DNA of 38,412 nucleotides from CAYPKW01 sp964411425 (lineage in GTDB: Bacteria > Pseudomonadota > Alphaproteobacteria > Dongiales > Dongiaceae), in contig CAYPKW010000022.1 of assembly GCA_964411425.1 (NCBI GenBank), positions 1-38,412 of the forward strand, in the 5' to 3' direction. This document shows positions 1 to 7,758 of this stretch, piece by piece (position 1 is the stretch's first letter; each line of letters opens with the position of its first letter). A program made the translations under genes and the position numbers. The notes under the pieces were generated by a model that was given only the letters and a program-made list of their open reading frames with translations, was not told the origin of the DNA and did not search any database.

Positions 1-14
1 GAGGTGACCAAGAC

Positions 15-575
15 ATGCGAAGCAAGCTGAAGATGACTCTGATCGCGGCAATGCTGTCGGCCGGCTTGTTGCCGGCGGCCGGGGCCTTCGGGCACGGGTT
101 CGTCGCGCCGGAGCTCGCTGCGCGATTCGAATATCTGAGCACGCACGGCAACTCGTCCTGCGGCGACGCCTTCAAGCGCTCGATCGCGACCATGGCGCCG
201 ATGGCGCGCATCCAGGGATCGTGCTGTTCTCCCATGGACCTCTATCGCTACGGCGACCAGGTTTCGGGGCTCGAGGCCTACCGTCACATCGCCGAGATAC
301 CGCCCGATCCTTACGACATCGAAGCGGGACTGGCGCGGAAGCTGCTGGCGAACTACCGGCTCGAGCTGAGCGCGACGGAGCAGGCGGCTTACGACCAAGC
401 CATGGAACTGGCCGACGAAAAGGGTCCGTGCTGCTGCCCCTGCTGGCGGTGGGAAACCTTCGGCGGTCTGGGCAAGTACCTGATCCGCCAGCACGGCTTC
501 ACGGGCGCGCAGGTGGCGGAGGTCTGGGACCTCTCGGACGGCTGCGGCGGCGGCGAGGATCACAAACATTCGTAG
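15..575 (+). CDS. Cys-rich exported protein of unknown function
   Basis: This 186-residue protein starts at ATG 15 behind a good ribosome binding site (GAGGTGA at 1-7). Residues 1 to about 25 form a signal peptide (positive start, hydrophobic core, cleavage near AGA-F), so it should be exported. The mature part has eight cysteines: C49, C70-C71, the cluster C139-C140-C141-C143 in GPCCCPCWRW, and C177. It ends in a His-containing tail (EDHKHS). The Cys cluster, the Trp residues after it and the tail suggest metal or redox cofactor binding, but I recognise no named family. It is the first gene of a tight + strand run with a BNR-repeat protein, a c-type cytochrome and a Sco protein, which supports a periplasmic copper/redox role by context only. 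Confidence 0.75.
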   Translation: MRSKLKMTLIAAMLSAGLLPAAGAFGHGFVAPELAARFEYLSTHGNSSCGDAFKRSIATMAPMARIQGSCCSPMDLYRYGDQVSGLEAYRHIAEIPPDPYDIEAGLARKLLANYRLELSATEQAAYDQAMELADEKGPCCCPCWRWETFGGLGKYLIRQHGFTGAQVAEVWDLSDGCGGGEDHKHS

Positions 576-593
576 ACGAAAGGCGGACAGGCC

Positions 594-1481
594 ATGATGC
601 TCGGGGTACGGCTAAATGCTGCCGCCCTGCTCTCGGCGGCAGCCGTTCTTTTCGCATGGTGGGACGCGGCCTGGGCCGGCGAAGCGATTCCGCTGCAACA
701 GCTCAAGGAAGCGACGCACATCCACGGCATCGCCGTCGATCGCGCCGACCCGACGCGCCTCCTGCTCGCCACGCACCACGGCTTCTTCGTCCTCGCAGCC
801 GACGGTACCGCGACGCGCGTCTCGCCGGTTCAAGACTTCATGGGCTTCACGCCGCACCCGAGTGACCCTTCGGTCCTCTATGCGAGCGGACATCCCGCGG
901 GCGGCGGCAATCTCGGCTTCATCGTCTCGACCGATGGCGGCGTTACTTGGACTCAGGTGTCGCAGGGTGCCGGCGCGCCGGTCGATTTCCACCAGATGGA
1001 CGTGAGCGAGGCCGATCCGAAAGTCGTGTTCGGGGCCTATGCCGGCTCATTGCAGGCGAGCCGCGACGGCGGCATGAGCTGGTCTGTCGTCGGCCCCGCG
1101 CCCGAGGGGCTGATCGATCTGGCCGCCTCGCCGTCGTCCGTCGATCGGCTCTACGCCGCCACCCGTTTCGGCCTTTGGCTCAGCGAAGACGGCGGCGCGA
1201 CGTGGAAGGTCGCCGCCTTCGAGCCCGACATCGTCAGCATGGTCGCCGGCGGGCCGAACGGCACGATCATCGCCTTCGTCGTCGGCAAGGGGCTCGTCCA
1301 GAGCGAGGAAGCCGATCTCGCGGCGTGGACGACATTGAGCAACGATTTCGGCGACCGGGCGCTCCTGCACCTCGCGGTCGATCCGAGCGACGCCAACAGG
1401 TTCTACGCGGTCACGCATCAGGGCGAGGTGCTCGCGAGCGCGGACGGCGGCCGCAATTGGACTCCGTTCGCCGCCCGTTGA
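594..1481 (+). CDS. BNR/Asp-box repeat protein (sialidase-like beta-propeller)
   Basis: A 295-residue exported or anchored protein; residues 1-28 form a hydrophobic signal segment. Four Asp-box motifs of the form S-x-D-G-G-x-x-W are visible: STDGGVTW near 112, SRDGGMSW near 156, SEDGGATW near 197 and SADGGRNW near 283. These are typical of beta-propeller proteins of the F510_1955 / photosystem-assembly-like and sialidase superfamily. Asp boxes are structural, so they do not show glycosidase activity, and no catalytic triad can be assigned. It starts 18 bases after the Cys-rich gene ends, and its TGA overlaps the TTG start of the cytochrome gene, so the genes are probably one transcript. A scaffold or assembly role for a redox partner is an inference from context. 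Confidence 0.8.
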   Translation: MMLGVRLNAAALLSAAAVLFAWWDAAWAGEAIPLQQLKEATHIHGIAVDRADPTRLLLATHHGFFVLAADGTATRVSPVQDFMGFTPHPSDPSVLYASGHPAGGGNLGFIVSTDGGVTWTQVSQGAGAPVDFHQMDVSEADPKVVFGAYAGSLQASRDGGMSWSVVGPAPEGLIDLAASPSSVDRLYAATRFGLWLSEDGGATWKVAAFEPDIVSMVAGGPNGTIIAFVVGKGLVQSEEADLAAWTTLSNDFGDRALLHLAVDPSDANRFYAVTHQGEVLASADGGRNWTPFAAR

Positions 1482-1954
1482 CCCGATGGATTGCCGCGTC
1501 CGTCGCCGCGGTCGTCCTATCCGGCATCGGCGCGGCGGCATACCTATGGAGTAGCGCCGCCGTCCTGCCCGTCATCGACCCGGACGATCCGGCGCAGGTC
1601 GCCTTGGGAGAGCGGCTCTACGTCGCCCAGTGCGCGCGCTGCCATGGCGCCGCCCTCGAGGGCCAGCCGAACTGGCGCGAGCGCCTGCCAAACGGCCGGC
1701 TGCCGGCGCCGCCGCACGACGCCACCGGCCACACGTCGCACCATTCCGACGCCGTGCTGTTCGGTTTGACGAAGGACGGCCTCGGCCCCTATGCGCCCGC
1801 AGGCTACCGGAGCGACATGCCGGCTTTCCGAGACCTGCTCGGCGACGAGGACATCGCGGCGGTGCTGGCATTCATCAAGAGCCGGTGGCCGCCGGAGATT
1901 CGGCGGCGCCAAACGAGTATCACCGAAAGAGCGGACCAACAGTCCGCCGATTGA
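1478..1954 (+). CDS. Membrane-anchored class I c-type cytochrome
   Basis: The product is 158 residues if translation starts at TTG 1478, which overlaps the stop of the preceding gene as TTGA. No ATG or GTG lies near the start of the homologous region. Residues 5-24 form an uncleaved-looking N-terminal membrane anchor. The heme motif CARCH is at 52-56, and Met114 in RSDMPAF is the likely distal heme ligand, followed by the usual C-terminal helix (DEDIAAVLAFIKSRWP). It is therefore a periplasm-facing single-heme electron carrier. Between heme motif and Met the chain is His-rich (PPHDATGHTSHHSD). It is followed 26 bases later by a Sco-type gene, which fits electron or copper handling around a terminal oxidase, though no oxidase subunit is present here. 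Confidence 0.85.
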   Translation: MTRWIAASVAAVVLSGIGAAAYLWSSAAVLPVIDPDDPAQVALGERLYVAQCARCHGAALEGQPNWRERLPNGRLPAPPHDATGHTSHHSDAVLFGLTKDGLGPYAPAGYRSDMPAFRDLLGDEDIAAVLAFIKSRWPPEIRRRQTSITERADQQSAD

Positions 1955-1980
1955 TCGCCCGCGCCGCCATGGGAGCATGG

Positions 1981-2628
1981 ATGAGAAGGGCTTGGATCGT
2001 AGCGCTCGCGACGGCTGTCTTGGCCGCCGTCGCATCGCCGGTGCCTTCGTCGCCGGGCCTCGCGCACTCGCTCGAAGACGTGGAGGCCGAACTCACGACC
2101 GAGGAACGCTATCTTCAGGTCGTCAATCGGCCCGCGCCCGACTTCGCGCTGCAGGACGCGGACGGCCGTCCCGTATCCTTGCGCGACTTTCGGGGCAAGG
2201 TCGTGATTCTCTATTTCATCTACGCGAGCTGTCCCGACGTTTGCCCGCTCCACAGTGACAGGCTCGCCGGCATCCAGGCGAAGATCAACGACACCCCCAT
2301 GCGCGAGCTCGTCGTTTTCGTCGCCATCACGACGGACCCGGAGCGCGACACGCCCGACGTGCTGAAGGCCTATCCCTCGGCGCACGCACTCGACACGGCC
2401 AATTGGCTGTTTCTCACGAGCGGCCCGGGCGAGCCGGCGGCGACGCGCGACTTGGCCGAGCGATACGGCCTCAAGTTCACGCCGGTGCCGGGCGGCTACC
2501 AAATGCACGGGGTCGTCACTCACTTGATCGACAAGAGCGGCAACCTGCGGGCGCGCTACCACGGGCTCAGGTTCGACGACACGCGCTTCATCGTTCACGT
2601 GAACGCGCTGACCAACGACTATCATTAG
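1981..2628 (+). CDS. SCO1/SenC family copper chaperone/thiol protein
   Basis: The start is taken at ATG 1981 because GGGAG at 1971-1975 gives good spacing; an in-frame ATG at 1969 is the alternative. The 215-residue product has a signal peptide or anchor (about residues 4-27) and a thioredoxin-like fold. The family's CPxxCP-type motif reads SCPDVCP, with C84 and C88, and His176 in YQMHG is placed where Sco proteins have their third copper ligand. The motif pieces PAPDFALQDADGRPVSL and ITTDPERDTP are typical of the family. Sco proteins deliver copper to, or reduce, the CuA site of cytochrome oxidase in the periplasm. It is the last gene of the four-gene cluster; repeat DNA follows. Confidence 0.9.
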   Translation: MRRAWIVALATAVLAAVASPVPSSPGLAHSLEDVEAELTTEERYLQVVNRPAPDFALQDADGRPVSLRDFRGKVVILYFIYASCPDVCPLHSDRLAGIQAKINDTPMRELVVFVAITTDPERDTPDVLKAYPSAHALDTANWLFLTSGPGEPAATRDLAERYGLKFTPVPGGYQMHGVVTHLIDKSGNLRARYHGLRFDDTRFIVHVNALTNDYH

Positions 2629-3228
2629 CCCCGGTTCGGCGCCGCGACGGCGGCGAATCGCGACGTCCCCCCCCGTCCCGCGCCGAGATTCCTCGCTAGC
2701 GACGGAACATCCGCCGGCGCCGGCGATCGGCCGCCCAGCGGGCCCGGCGAGGGGACGAAATCTCGACGATCTACCCCATGCGCAGCGGGAGCCTAGTAGG
2801 CGCTCGCTGGGCGATAGCCGGGTACGCCACAACATGTAGTGGGTCCGGCCGGCCCGAGCCGGGCGGATTCCGCTTCCCGGTTGCCCATCGGCCGGAAGGG
2901 CGCAACGTCATTCACGATGACAAACAGCGGCCGGATGCGCGCGCACCCGGGAGCGAGACGCTATGGGACTCTGCTCCTATACGTCAAGCCGAGATTCCTC
3001 GCCGCCCCTTCGCTACGCTCAGGGCATGGCTCAGGGCATGGCTCGGAATGACAGCGATGTTGTCATGCCGAGCGCGAGCGAGGGACCTCGACTCGGGCGG
3101 CGCTACAGGACGAAGTCCGTCGCGTCGACCAGGCTGGGATCGAAATGACATCAACGCCGTCGTTCCGGGCCTTGCCCTCGGCGCGGCGTTCGGTGGTATC
3201 CTCGGGCCTATAGGGGGAGCCCGCTGCG
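2629..3228. other. Gene-free 600-bp stretch with dispersed repeats
   Basis: No open frame in this gap looks like a protein. It holds copies of a dispersed repeat whose core reads CCGAGATTCCTCG (2683-2695 and 2989-3001; another copy lies at 4349-4361). A direct tandem of the 12-mer CAGGGCATGGCT occurs near 3023-3046. The right part holds a forward and an inverted copy that could pair. There is no clear U-rich terminator after the Sco gene and no strong promoter before the gene at 3229, although GGGGGAG just upstream of 3229 is a good ribosome binding site. Confidence 0.6.
2991..3095. repeat. Inverted pair of dispersed palindromic repeats
   Basis: The segment from 2991 (GAGATTCCTCGCC...GGAATGACA, ending near 3054) and the segment 3061-3095 (TGTCATGCCGAGCGCGAGCG...GACCTCGACTC) are opposite-strand versions of one repeat type. 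The shared core pieces are GAG-TTCCTCG, CGCTACGCTC and GGAATGACA. Placed head to head they can form a long hairpin. Such repeats are common in intergenic DNA of GC-rich Proteobacteria; a role in termination or mRNA stability is only possible. Confidence 0.6.
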
Positions 3229-4344
3229 ATGACGTCCGACAATGAAGCCCGGGAGGCGCCTGCTGCGTTGGCCAAGCCGAAACTCGAGCTCACGGGCTCG
3301 CGCCAGCTCGCCGCCTGGATGGCCGAGCGGAAGGTGAGCCTCGCCTTCACCACCTACGAGGCGGGCAAGCTGTTTCTCATCGGCCTCAAGCCCGACGGGC
3401 GGCTGTCGATGTTCGAGCGCACCTTCAACCGCTGCATGGGCCTCGCGGCGGAGGGCGACACGCTGTGGATGAGCTCGCTCTACCAGCTCTGGCGCTTCGA
3501 GAACACGCTGCAAAAGGGGCAGGTGCACGACGGCTACGACCGCCTCTACCTGCCCCGCGTCGGCTATACCACCGGCGACCTCGACGTCCACGACATCGCC
3601 GTCGATTCCTCCGGCCGGCCGGTCTTCGTCAACACGCTCTTCAGTTGCCTCGCCACGTTGAGCGACACCGCGAGCTTCGTGCCGCTGTGGAAGCCGAAGT
3701 TCATTTCCCGGCTCGCCGCCGAGGACCGTTGCCATCTGAACGGGGTCGCGATGGAGGACGGGCGCCCGCGCTACGCCACCGCCGTCAGCCGGACCGACGT
3801 GGCCGACGGCTGGCGCGAGCACCGCCGCGACGGCGGTTCGGTGATCGACGTGTTGAGCGACGAGGTCATCGCCGAGGGCCTTTCCATGCCCCACTCGCCG
3901 CGGCTCTATCGCGGCCGGCTGTGGCTGCACGATTCCGGCTCCGGCCGGTTCGGGTTCGTCGATCCGAAGTCGGGCCGGTTCGAGGAGTTGGCGTTCTGCC
4001 CCGGTTATCTCCGCGGCCTCGCGTTCGCCGGCGACTTCGCGGTCGCGGGGCTGTCCAAGCTGCGTGAGAGCAACCGGACCTTCGCCGGCCTCGCGCTCGA
4101 GGAGAAGCTCGCCGCGAAGGGGGTTGCAACGCGCTGCGGCCTCCAGGTCATCGACCTCAGGACCGGCGACATCGTCCACTGGCTGAAGATCGAGGGCATC
4201 GTTTCGGAGCTCTACGACGTGGCCGTGCTTGCCGGCGCCGTGCGGCCCATGGCGATCGGCTTCAAGACCGACGAGATCCGGCGCACGATCACCGTCGGCG
4301 CCGGGGCGGCGGCGAATCCTTCGCTGGACTCAGGACGGCGCTGA
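3229..4344 (+). CDS. TIGR03032-family protein (DUF4915-like)
   Basis: A 371-residue protein without signal peptide, starting at ATG 3229 behind GGGGGAG. The N-terminal third (LTGSRQLAAWMAE, TTYEAGKLFLIGL, FERTFNRCMGLA, LWMSSLYQLWRFEN) matches what I know of the TIGR03032 / DUF4915 family. These are predicted beta-propeller-like proteins of unknown function, sometimes near TPR or sugar-related genes. Further typical pieces are DLDVHDIAVD, CHLNGVAMEDGRPRY, LSMPHSPRLY and GYLRGLAF. The extreme C-terminus (after about residue 357) is encoded by DNA that resembles the dispersed repeat (AATCCTTCGCTGGACTCAGGACGG, 4315-4338), so the native stop may have been lost to a repeat insertion. It converges on the MFS gene with 17 bases between the stops. 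Confidence 0.8.
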   Translation: MTSDNEAREAPAALAKPKLELTGSRQLAAWMAERKVSLAFTTYEAGKLFLIGLKPDGRLSMFERTFNRCMGLAAEGDTLWMSSLYQLWRFENTLQKGQVHDGYDRLYLPRVGYTTGDLDVHDIAVDSSGRPVFVNTLFSCLATLSDTASFVPLWKPKFISRLAAEDRCHLNGVAMEDGRPRYATAVSRTDVADGWREHRRDGGSVIDVLSDEVIAEGLSMPHSPRLYRGRLWLHDSGSGRFGFVDPKSGRFEELAFCPGYLRGLAFAGDFAVAGLSKLRESNRTFAGLALEEKLAAKGVATRCGLQVIDLRTGDIVHWLKIEGIVSELYDVAVLAGAVRPMAIGFKTDEIRRTITVGAGAAANPSLDSGRR

Positions 4345-4361
4345 CGCGCCGAGATTCCTCG

Positions 4362-5558
4362 TCACTCCGCCGGCACCGCCGTCGGCGCCGGGCGTTCGCC
4401 CGGCAGCAGCAGCGCCATACCGAAGACGAGTGCCGCGAGCAGGGCCAGTGCCACGAACACAGTATGGAATCCCCCGGGCGTGCCGGCGAGCCAGGCGAGC
4501 AGTTGCAATGCCAGCGGCGCGGTCCCGAAGGCCACCACGTACTTCAGTCCGAACGCAAGCCCGCGGTGGCGCTCCGGCGTGAAGCGGGTCAGCATGATGT
4601 TCTCCGCCGGCAAGAGGCCCACGCCCACGGTGACGACCAGCGCCGCCACGGCGATCAGCGGCAGCCCGCCGAGCGTCGCCATGACGTACACCAGCGGCAC
4701 CTGAACGAGGTAGGCGCCGACGTAGATCAGCTTCGGCGGATAGCGGTCGGCGAGATGGCCGCCGGCGTATTGCACGATGCCGGCGACGGCGAACACCGCG
4801 GCCACGGCGGCGCCGACGCCGGCCGTGCCGCCGCCGAGCAGGTCCCCCAGCCGCTGCTCGAACAGCTTCGGCAGACCGGCCTGCAGCACCTGAAAGATGA
4901 GGCCGCTGCACAGCATGGCGAGGACCAACACGAGAAAGCCGCGCAGCATCTCCCGCCGGCTCGCCGGCCTCGTCTTGCGCCCCTCCGTGCTGCCCTCGGC
5001 GATCAATCCGGCGCGGGCGCAGACGACGAAAACCACCCCGCTCAGGATCGACGCCGCCCCCGGCACGATGAACGCCCAACGCCAGCCCGCGAGGTCGATG
5101 AGCGCGCCGGTGATGAGGCCCGCCCCGGAGACACCCACGCTGCCGAAGATGCCGTTGAAGCCGAGCGCCTTGCCGGTCTGGGCGGCGTTGCGCACCAGCC
5201 AGGAAATGCCGACCGGGTGGTAGATGGCGGCGAACAGGCCGATGGCCGAAAGCCCGACGGTGAGCTCTAGGGCCGAGCGCACCAAGCCGCAATAGACGGA
5301 GGCTCCTCCCATGCCGAAGAAGAACACGGCCATCATCGTCCGTGCGCCCAGCCGGTCGGCGAGCCAGCCGGCGGGCAGCGCGCCGGCGCCCATGAGAAAC
5401 GACCCGAGCGTCCAGAGTTGGATCAGTTCGTCGTAGCCGAGGCCCCACTCGGCCTCCAGCGCCAGCACCATCACGTAATAGAACGCCGTGAACAGATGCA
5501 CGTAGAAATGGCCGACGGCGGCAAAGCATTGGGCGAGGCGGCTGGACGACAGGCGCAT
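4362..5558 (-). CDS. Major facilitator superfamily transporter
   Basis: A 398-residue integral membrane protein with about twelve hydrophobic segments in two halves, the usual MFS length. Loop 2-3 carries the MFS motif A as GWLADRLGART, and loop 8-9 carries its counterpart GGHLADRYPPKL. Residues 1-10 are a short cytoplasmic start, and the first helix follows at FAAVGHFYVHLFTAFYYVMV, where the His and aromatic residues resemble the fosmidomycin-resistance (FSR)-like branch. The substrate cannot be read from the sequence. The start at 5558 is the only sensible ATG. It is transcribed away from the TPR lipoprotein gene and toward the TIGR03032 gene; no regulator lies next to it. Confidence 0.85.
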   Translation of the reverse strand: MRLSSSRLAQCFAAVGHFYVHLFTAFYYVMVLALEAEWGLGYDELIQLWTLGSFLMGAGALPAGWLADRLGARTMMAVFFFGMGGASVYCGLVRSALELTVGLSAIGLFAAIYHPVGISWLVRNAAQTGKALGFNGIFGSVGVSGAGLITGALIDLAGWRWAFIVPGAASILSGVVFVVCARAGLIAEGSTEGRKTRPASRREMLRGFLVLVLAMLCSGLIFQVLQAGLPKLFEQRLGDLLGGGTAGVGAAVAAVFAVAGIVQYAGGHLADRYPPKLIYVGAYLVQVPLVYVMATLGGLPLIAVAALVVTVGVGLLPAENIMLTRFTPERHRGLAFGLKYVVAFGTAPLALQLLAWLAGTPGGFHTVFVALALLAALVFGMALLLPGERPAPTAVPAE

Positions 5559-5674
5559 TGCGATCCCTCGGCGAGACGGGCGGCGCGGATCATAGCATCG
5601 GCAAGGGTTCCGGGCGCGCGAACAGTTGAACCGGACCGACCGGCGCCGAGGCTCGCAGCGGCCGATTCACCCGC

Positions 5675-5699
5675 GGTTAGCCTTAATCGTTCGCTAACC
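5675..5699. promoter_or_regulatory. 7-bp inverted repeat GGTTAGC-N11-GCTAACC
   Basis: A perfect 7-bp inverted repeat with an 11-base AT-richer spacer (CTTAATCGTTC) lies 58 bases before the GTG of the TPR/SPOR lipoprotein gene. It is a reasonable operator or factor-binding candidate. The right half TTCGCTAACC is close to TTCGTTAACC found upstream of the FliL-like gene (about 20025-20034, minus strand). No known regulator can be assigned with confidence. Confidence 0.35.
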
Positions 5700-5757
5700 A
5701 TTGAGCATTATGGTGAACGCCGAGACTCTTGCAGTCGCTATCCAAAGGAGGACTGCG

Positions 5758-7251
5758 GTGTTGCAATATCGGCGTTTGCCGGCAACGGGCTTGGTGCTGC
5801 CGATCGTTTGCGCCCTGTCGCTCGCCGGTTGCGCGGGCCCGGCGTTTTCGTTGCTGTCCTTTGCCGGCGGGCAGGTGGCGAAAGGCGCGCTGGTCGATAT
5901 TTTTGCGCGCGATGACGAGGCCGGGCGGTCCGAAAACGTGGACGTGCTCGCCATGGCCGACAAGTTGCGGGCCGCGGGCGACGCGCAGAACGCCGCGCTG
6001 CTGTACAGCCGCGCCCATGCGATCGAGCCGAAGAATGCCACGCCGCTGGTCGGGCTCGGCGAAAGCCTCGCAACGATCGGCGCCGACGCCGAGGCCGTCG
6101 TCGCCTTCACCCGCGCGCTTGCCCTCGACCCGCAGAACGAGCGGGCGCTGCGCGGCATCGGCAAGGCGCACCTCATGCTGCGCCAGCCCGACCTCGCGGC
6201 CACTTACTACCGCACGCTACTAGCCGGCAATCCGCACGACGCGCAGGCCATCAATGGCCTCGGCATCGCCCAGGACATGGCGGGCGAGCACAAGGCGGCG
6301 CAGGACACCTATCGGTCGGGCCTCTCTATCGACCCCGCCAACCGGGAGCTGCGCAACAACCTGGGCCTGTCTCTGGCGCTGAGCGGCGCAGTCGACGAGG
6401 CCATCGAGGTCTTGCAGACGGTGAACAAGTCGCCGGTCGCCACCGCGCTCAATCGGCAGAACCTCGCGCTGGTGTATGGCTTGGCCGGTCGCGCGGACGA
6501 TGCGGCGCTGATGGCGCGCACCGACCTCAGCGAGGAGGACGTGCAGCACAACATGCGCATTTATGCCGCCGGCCACGCGGCCGGCGCCGCGCTCATGGTC
6601 AATGCGGGCACAGAGCGCCGTTATCAGGCGGCCGCACCCGCCGCCGAGCCCGTGAACGGCACGACCGCGACCGAGCAGGTGCCGCAGGCGGCCCCCGCCA
6701 TTCCCGTGACGGTAAGCGAGTTGCCGCCGCTCGAGGAAGACACGGCGAGCGACCCGATGCCCGTGCAGCAGAGCGCGCGCGCTGCCGCCCCATCTCCGAC
6801 CCCGGCCATCGAGCGCGACCAATCCTACACGGCACCGACGATCGCGGCCGACGAGTCGGCGACGCCGACGGCCCAAACCGTGGCCGAGACGGAAACCGCG
6901 GCCGGGCCTGCGACGGCCCAATCCTGGCTGTACCGCATCCAGCTCGCGTCGTACCGATCGACCGATAGGGCGATGGAAGGCTGGAAAAAGCTCGAGCGGG
7001 CGGTGACCAAGGCGATCGGCGCCTGGCAGCCCCAGGTCCAAGCCGCCGACCTAGGCCCGCAGAAGGGCGTGTTCTATCGCCTGCGGGCCGGCGAGTATGC
7101 CACTCGCGCCGAGGCGCGCGCCAGTTGCGAGCGACTGCGGGCCGCCGCCCTCGACTGCCTGGTGATCAAGACGCCGGCGGCCGCGACCGTGCTTGGCGAT
7201 CGCGCGCCGCCGGCCTTGCCCGCCGTCCGACAGGTAGCGTCCAGGACCTGA
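5758..7251 (+). CDS. TPR-repeat and SPOR-domain lipoprotein
   Basis: Translation is placed at GTG 5758 because an excellent ribosome binding site (AAAGGAGG, 5744-5751) precedes it; a TTG further upstream has none. The 497-residue product has a type II signal peptide with lipobox LAGC (lipidated Cys25). Residues about 60-250 are TPR-like helices (RAHAIEPKNATPLVGLG, RALALDPQNERALRGIG, SGLSIDPANRELRNNLG), resembling TadD of Flp pilus systems. A Pro/Ala/Thr-rich linker follows (about 285-385). Residues about 389-475 are a SPOR-type domain (YRIQLASYRS...FYRLRAGEYATRAEARASCERL), which in known proteins binds denuded septal peptidoglycan. An outer-membrane lipoprotein linking to peptidoglycan, perhaps in division or envelope assembly, is the best inference. 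No other tad genes are nearby. Confidence 0.85.
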   Translation: MLQYRRLPATGLVLPIVCALSLAGCAGPAFSLLSFAGGQVAKGALVDIFARDDEAGRSENVDVLAMADKLRAAGDAQNAALLYSRAHAIEPKNATPLVGLGESLATIGADAEAVVAFTRALALDPQNERALRGIGKAHLMLRQPDLAATYYRTLLAGNPHDAQAINGLGIAQDMAGEHKAAQDTYRSGLSIDPANRELRNNLGLSLALSGAVDEAIEVLQTVNKSPVATALNRQNLALVYGLAGRADDAALMARTDLSEEDVQHNMRIYAAGHAAGAALMVNAGTERRYQAAAPAAEPVNGTTATEQVPQAAPAIPVTVSELPPLEEDTASDPMPVQQSARAAAPSPTPAIERDQSYTAPTIAADESATPTAQTVAETETAAGPATAQSWLYRIQLASYRSTDRAMEGWKKLERAVTKAIGAWQPQVQAADLGPQKGVFYRLRAGEYATRAEARASCERLRAAALDCLVIKTPAAATVLGDRAPPALPAVRQVASRT

Positions 7252-7372
7252 CTAGCCGACAACCGAACCGGATGCGGCCGCAAGAATCTTCTGTGCGGCC
7301 GGAACGCTCCGAATTATCATCCTCCTCGGCCGCCGACCGGACGCGGCTGCATCGCATGACAAGGGGGGTTCC

Positions 7373-7522
7373 ATGAAGACTTATGTTCTTGCCTTGCTGT
7401 TGGGGGTATTGGGGCTCGGGCTTGCCGGCTGCGCCGAGGTCGAGGGCCTCTATGAGACGGCCTGCACCGACGTGGGCGGCACCTGGAGCAGCACCGACGG
7501 CTGCACGGGCGTCAGTTATTAG
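7373..7522 (+). CDS. Small lipoprotein, 49 residues
   Basis: A short frame with ATG 7373, stop TAG 7520-7522, and a strong ribosome binding site AAGGGGGG at 7361-7368. The protein has a type II signal peptide (MKTYVLALLLGVLGLGLAGC) with lipobox LAGC, so Cys20 should be lipidated. The mature tail of about 30 residues (AEVEGLYETACTDVGGTWSS then TDGCTGVSY) holds two cysteines, C31 and C44, that could form one disulfide. No family is recognised. Codon use and the signal peptide argue strongly that it is real. It lies 121 bases after the SPOR lipoprotein gene and just before tRNA-Pro on the other strand. Confidence 0.75.
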   Translation: MKTYVLALLLGVLGLGLAGCAEVEGLYETACTDVGGTWSSTDGCTGVSY

Positions 7523-7597
7523 CGCCGCGAAATGTCTTTAATTTGCCACCGGAGCCCGCACCAGAGGGCGCATCGGGCGGCAGTGGCGCGGGTGGAA

Positions 7598-7674
7598 TGG
7601 TCGGAGCGGCGGGATTTGAACCCACGACCCCCAGACCCCCAGTCTGATGCGCTACCAGGCTGCGCTACGCTCCG
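7598..7674 (-). tRNA. tRNA-Pro (anticodon GGG)
   Basis: Read on the minus strand, the 77 bases begin CGGAGCG and end with the matching CGCTCCG plus discriminator A and an encoded CCA. The D arm contains AGCCTGGTAGCGC and the T arm GGGTTCAAATCCC. The anticodon stem TCAGA/TCTGG encloses the loop CTGGGGG, giving anticodon GGG, which reads proline CCC and CCT codons. It stands alone between the small lipoprotein gene and an OsmC-type gene; no integrase or att duplication is seen beside it. Confidence 0.95.
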
Positions 7675-7758
7675 ACCGCGAACGGTCCGCCCCGCCGCGG
7701 CGTCCTGTATAGCCGCCGCCGGGTCGGGCGCGCAATAGGGGGAATCCGCGAGGGCGCA

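Noticed and set aside
4330..5529. Minus-strand frame of 399 codons overlapping the MFS gene
   Set aside because: Arg/Gly-rich shadow of the transporter in another frame, without hydrophobic segments.
7598..7674. tRNA-Pro as an integration site of a genomic island
   Set aside because: No integrase gene and no duplicated 3' tRNA fragment was noticed in the window.
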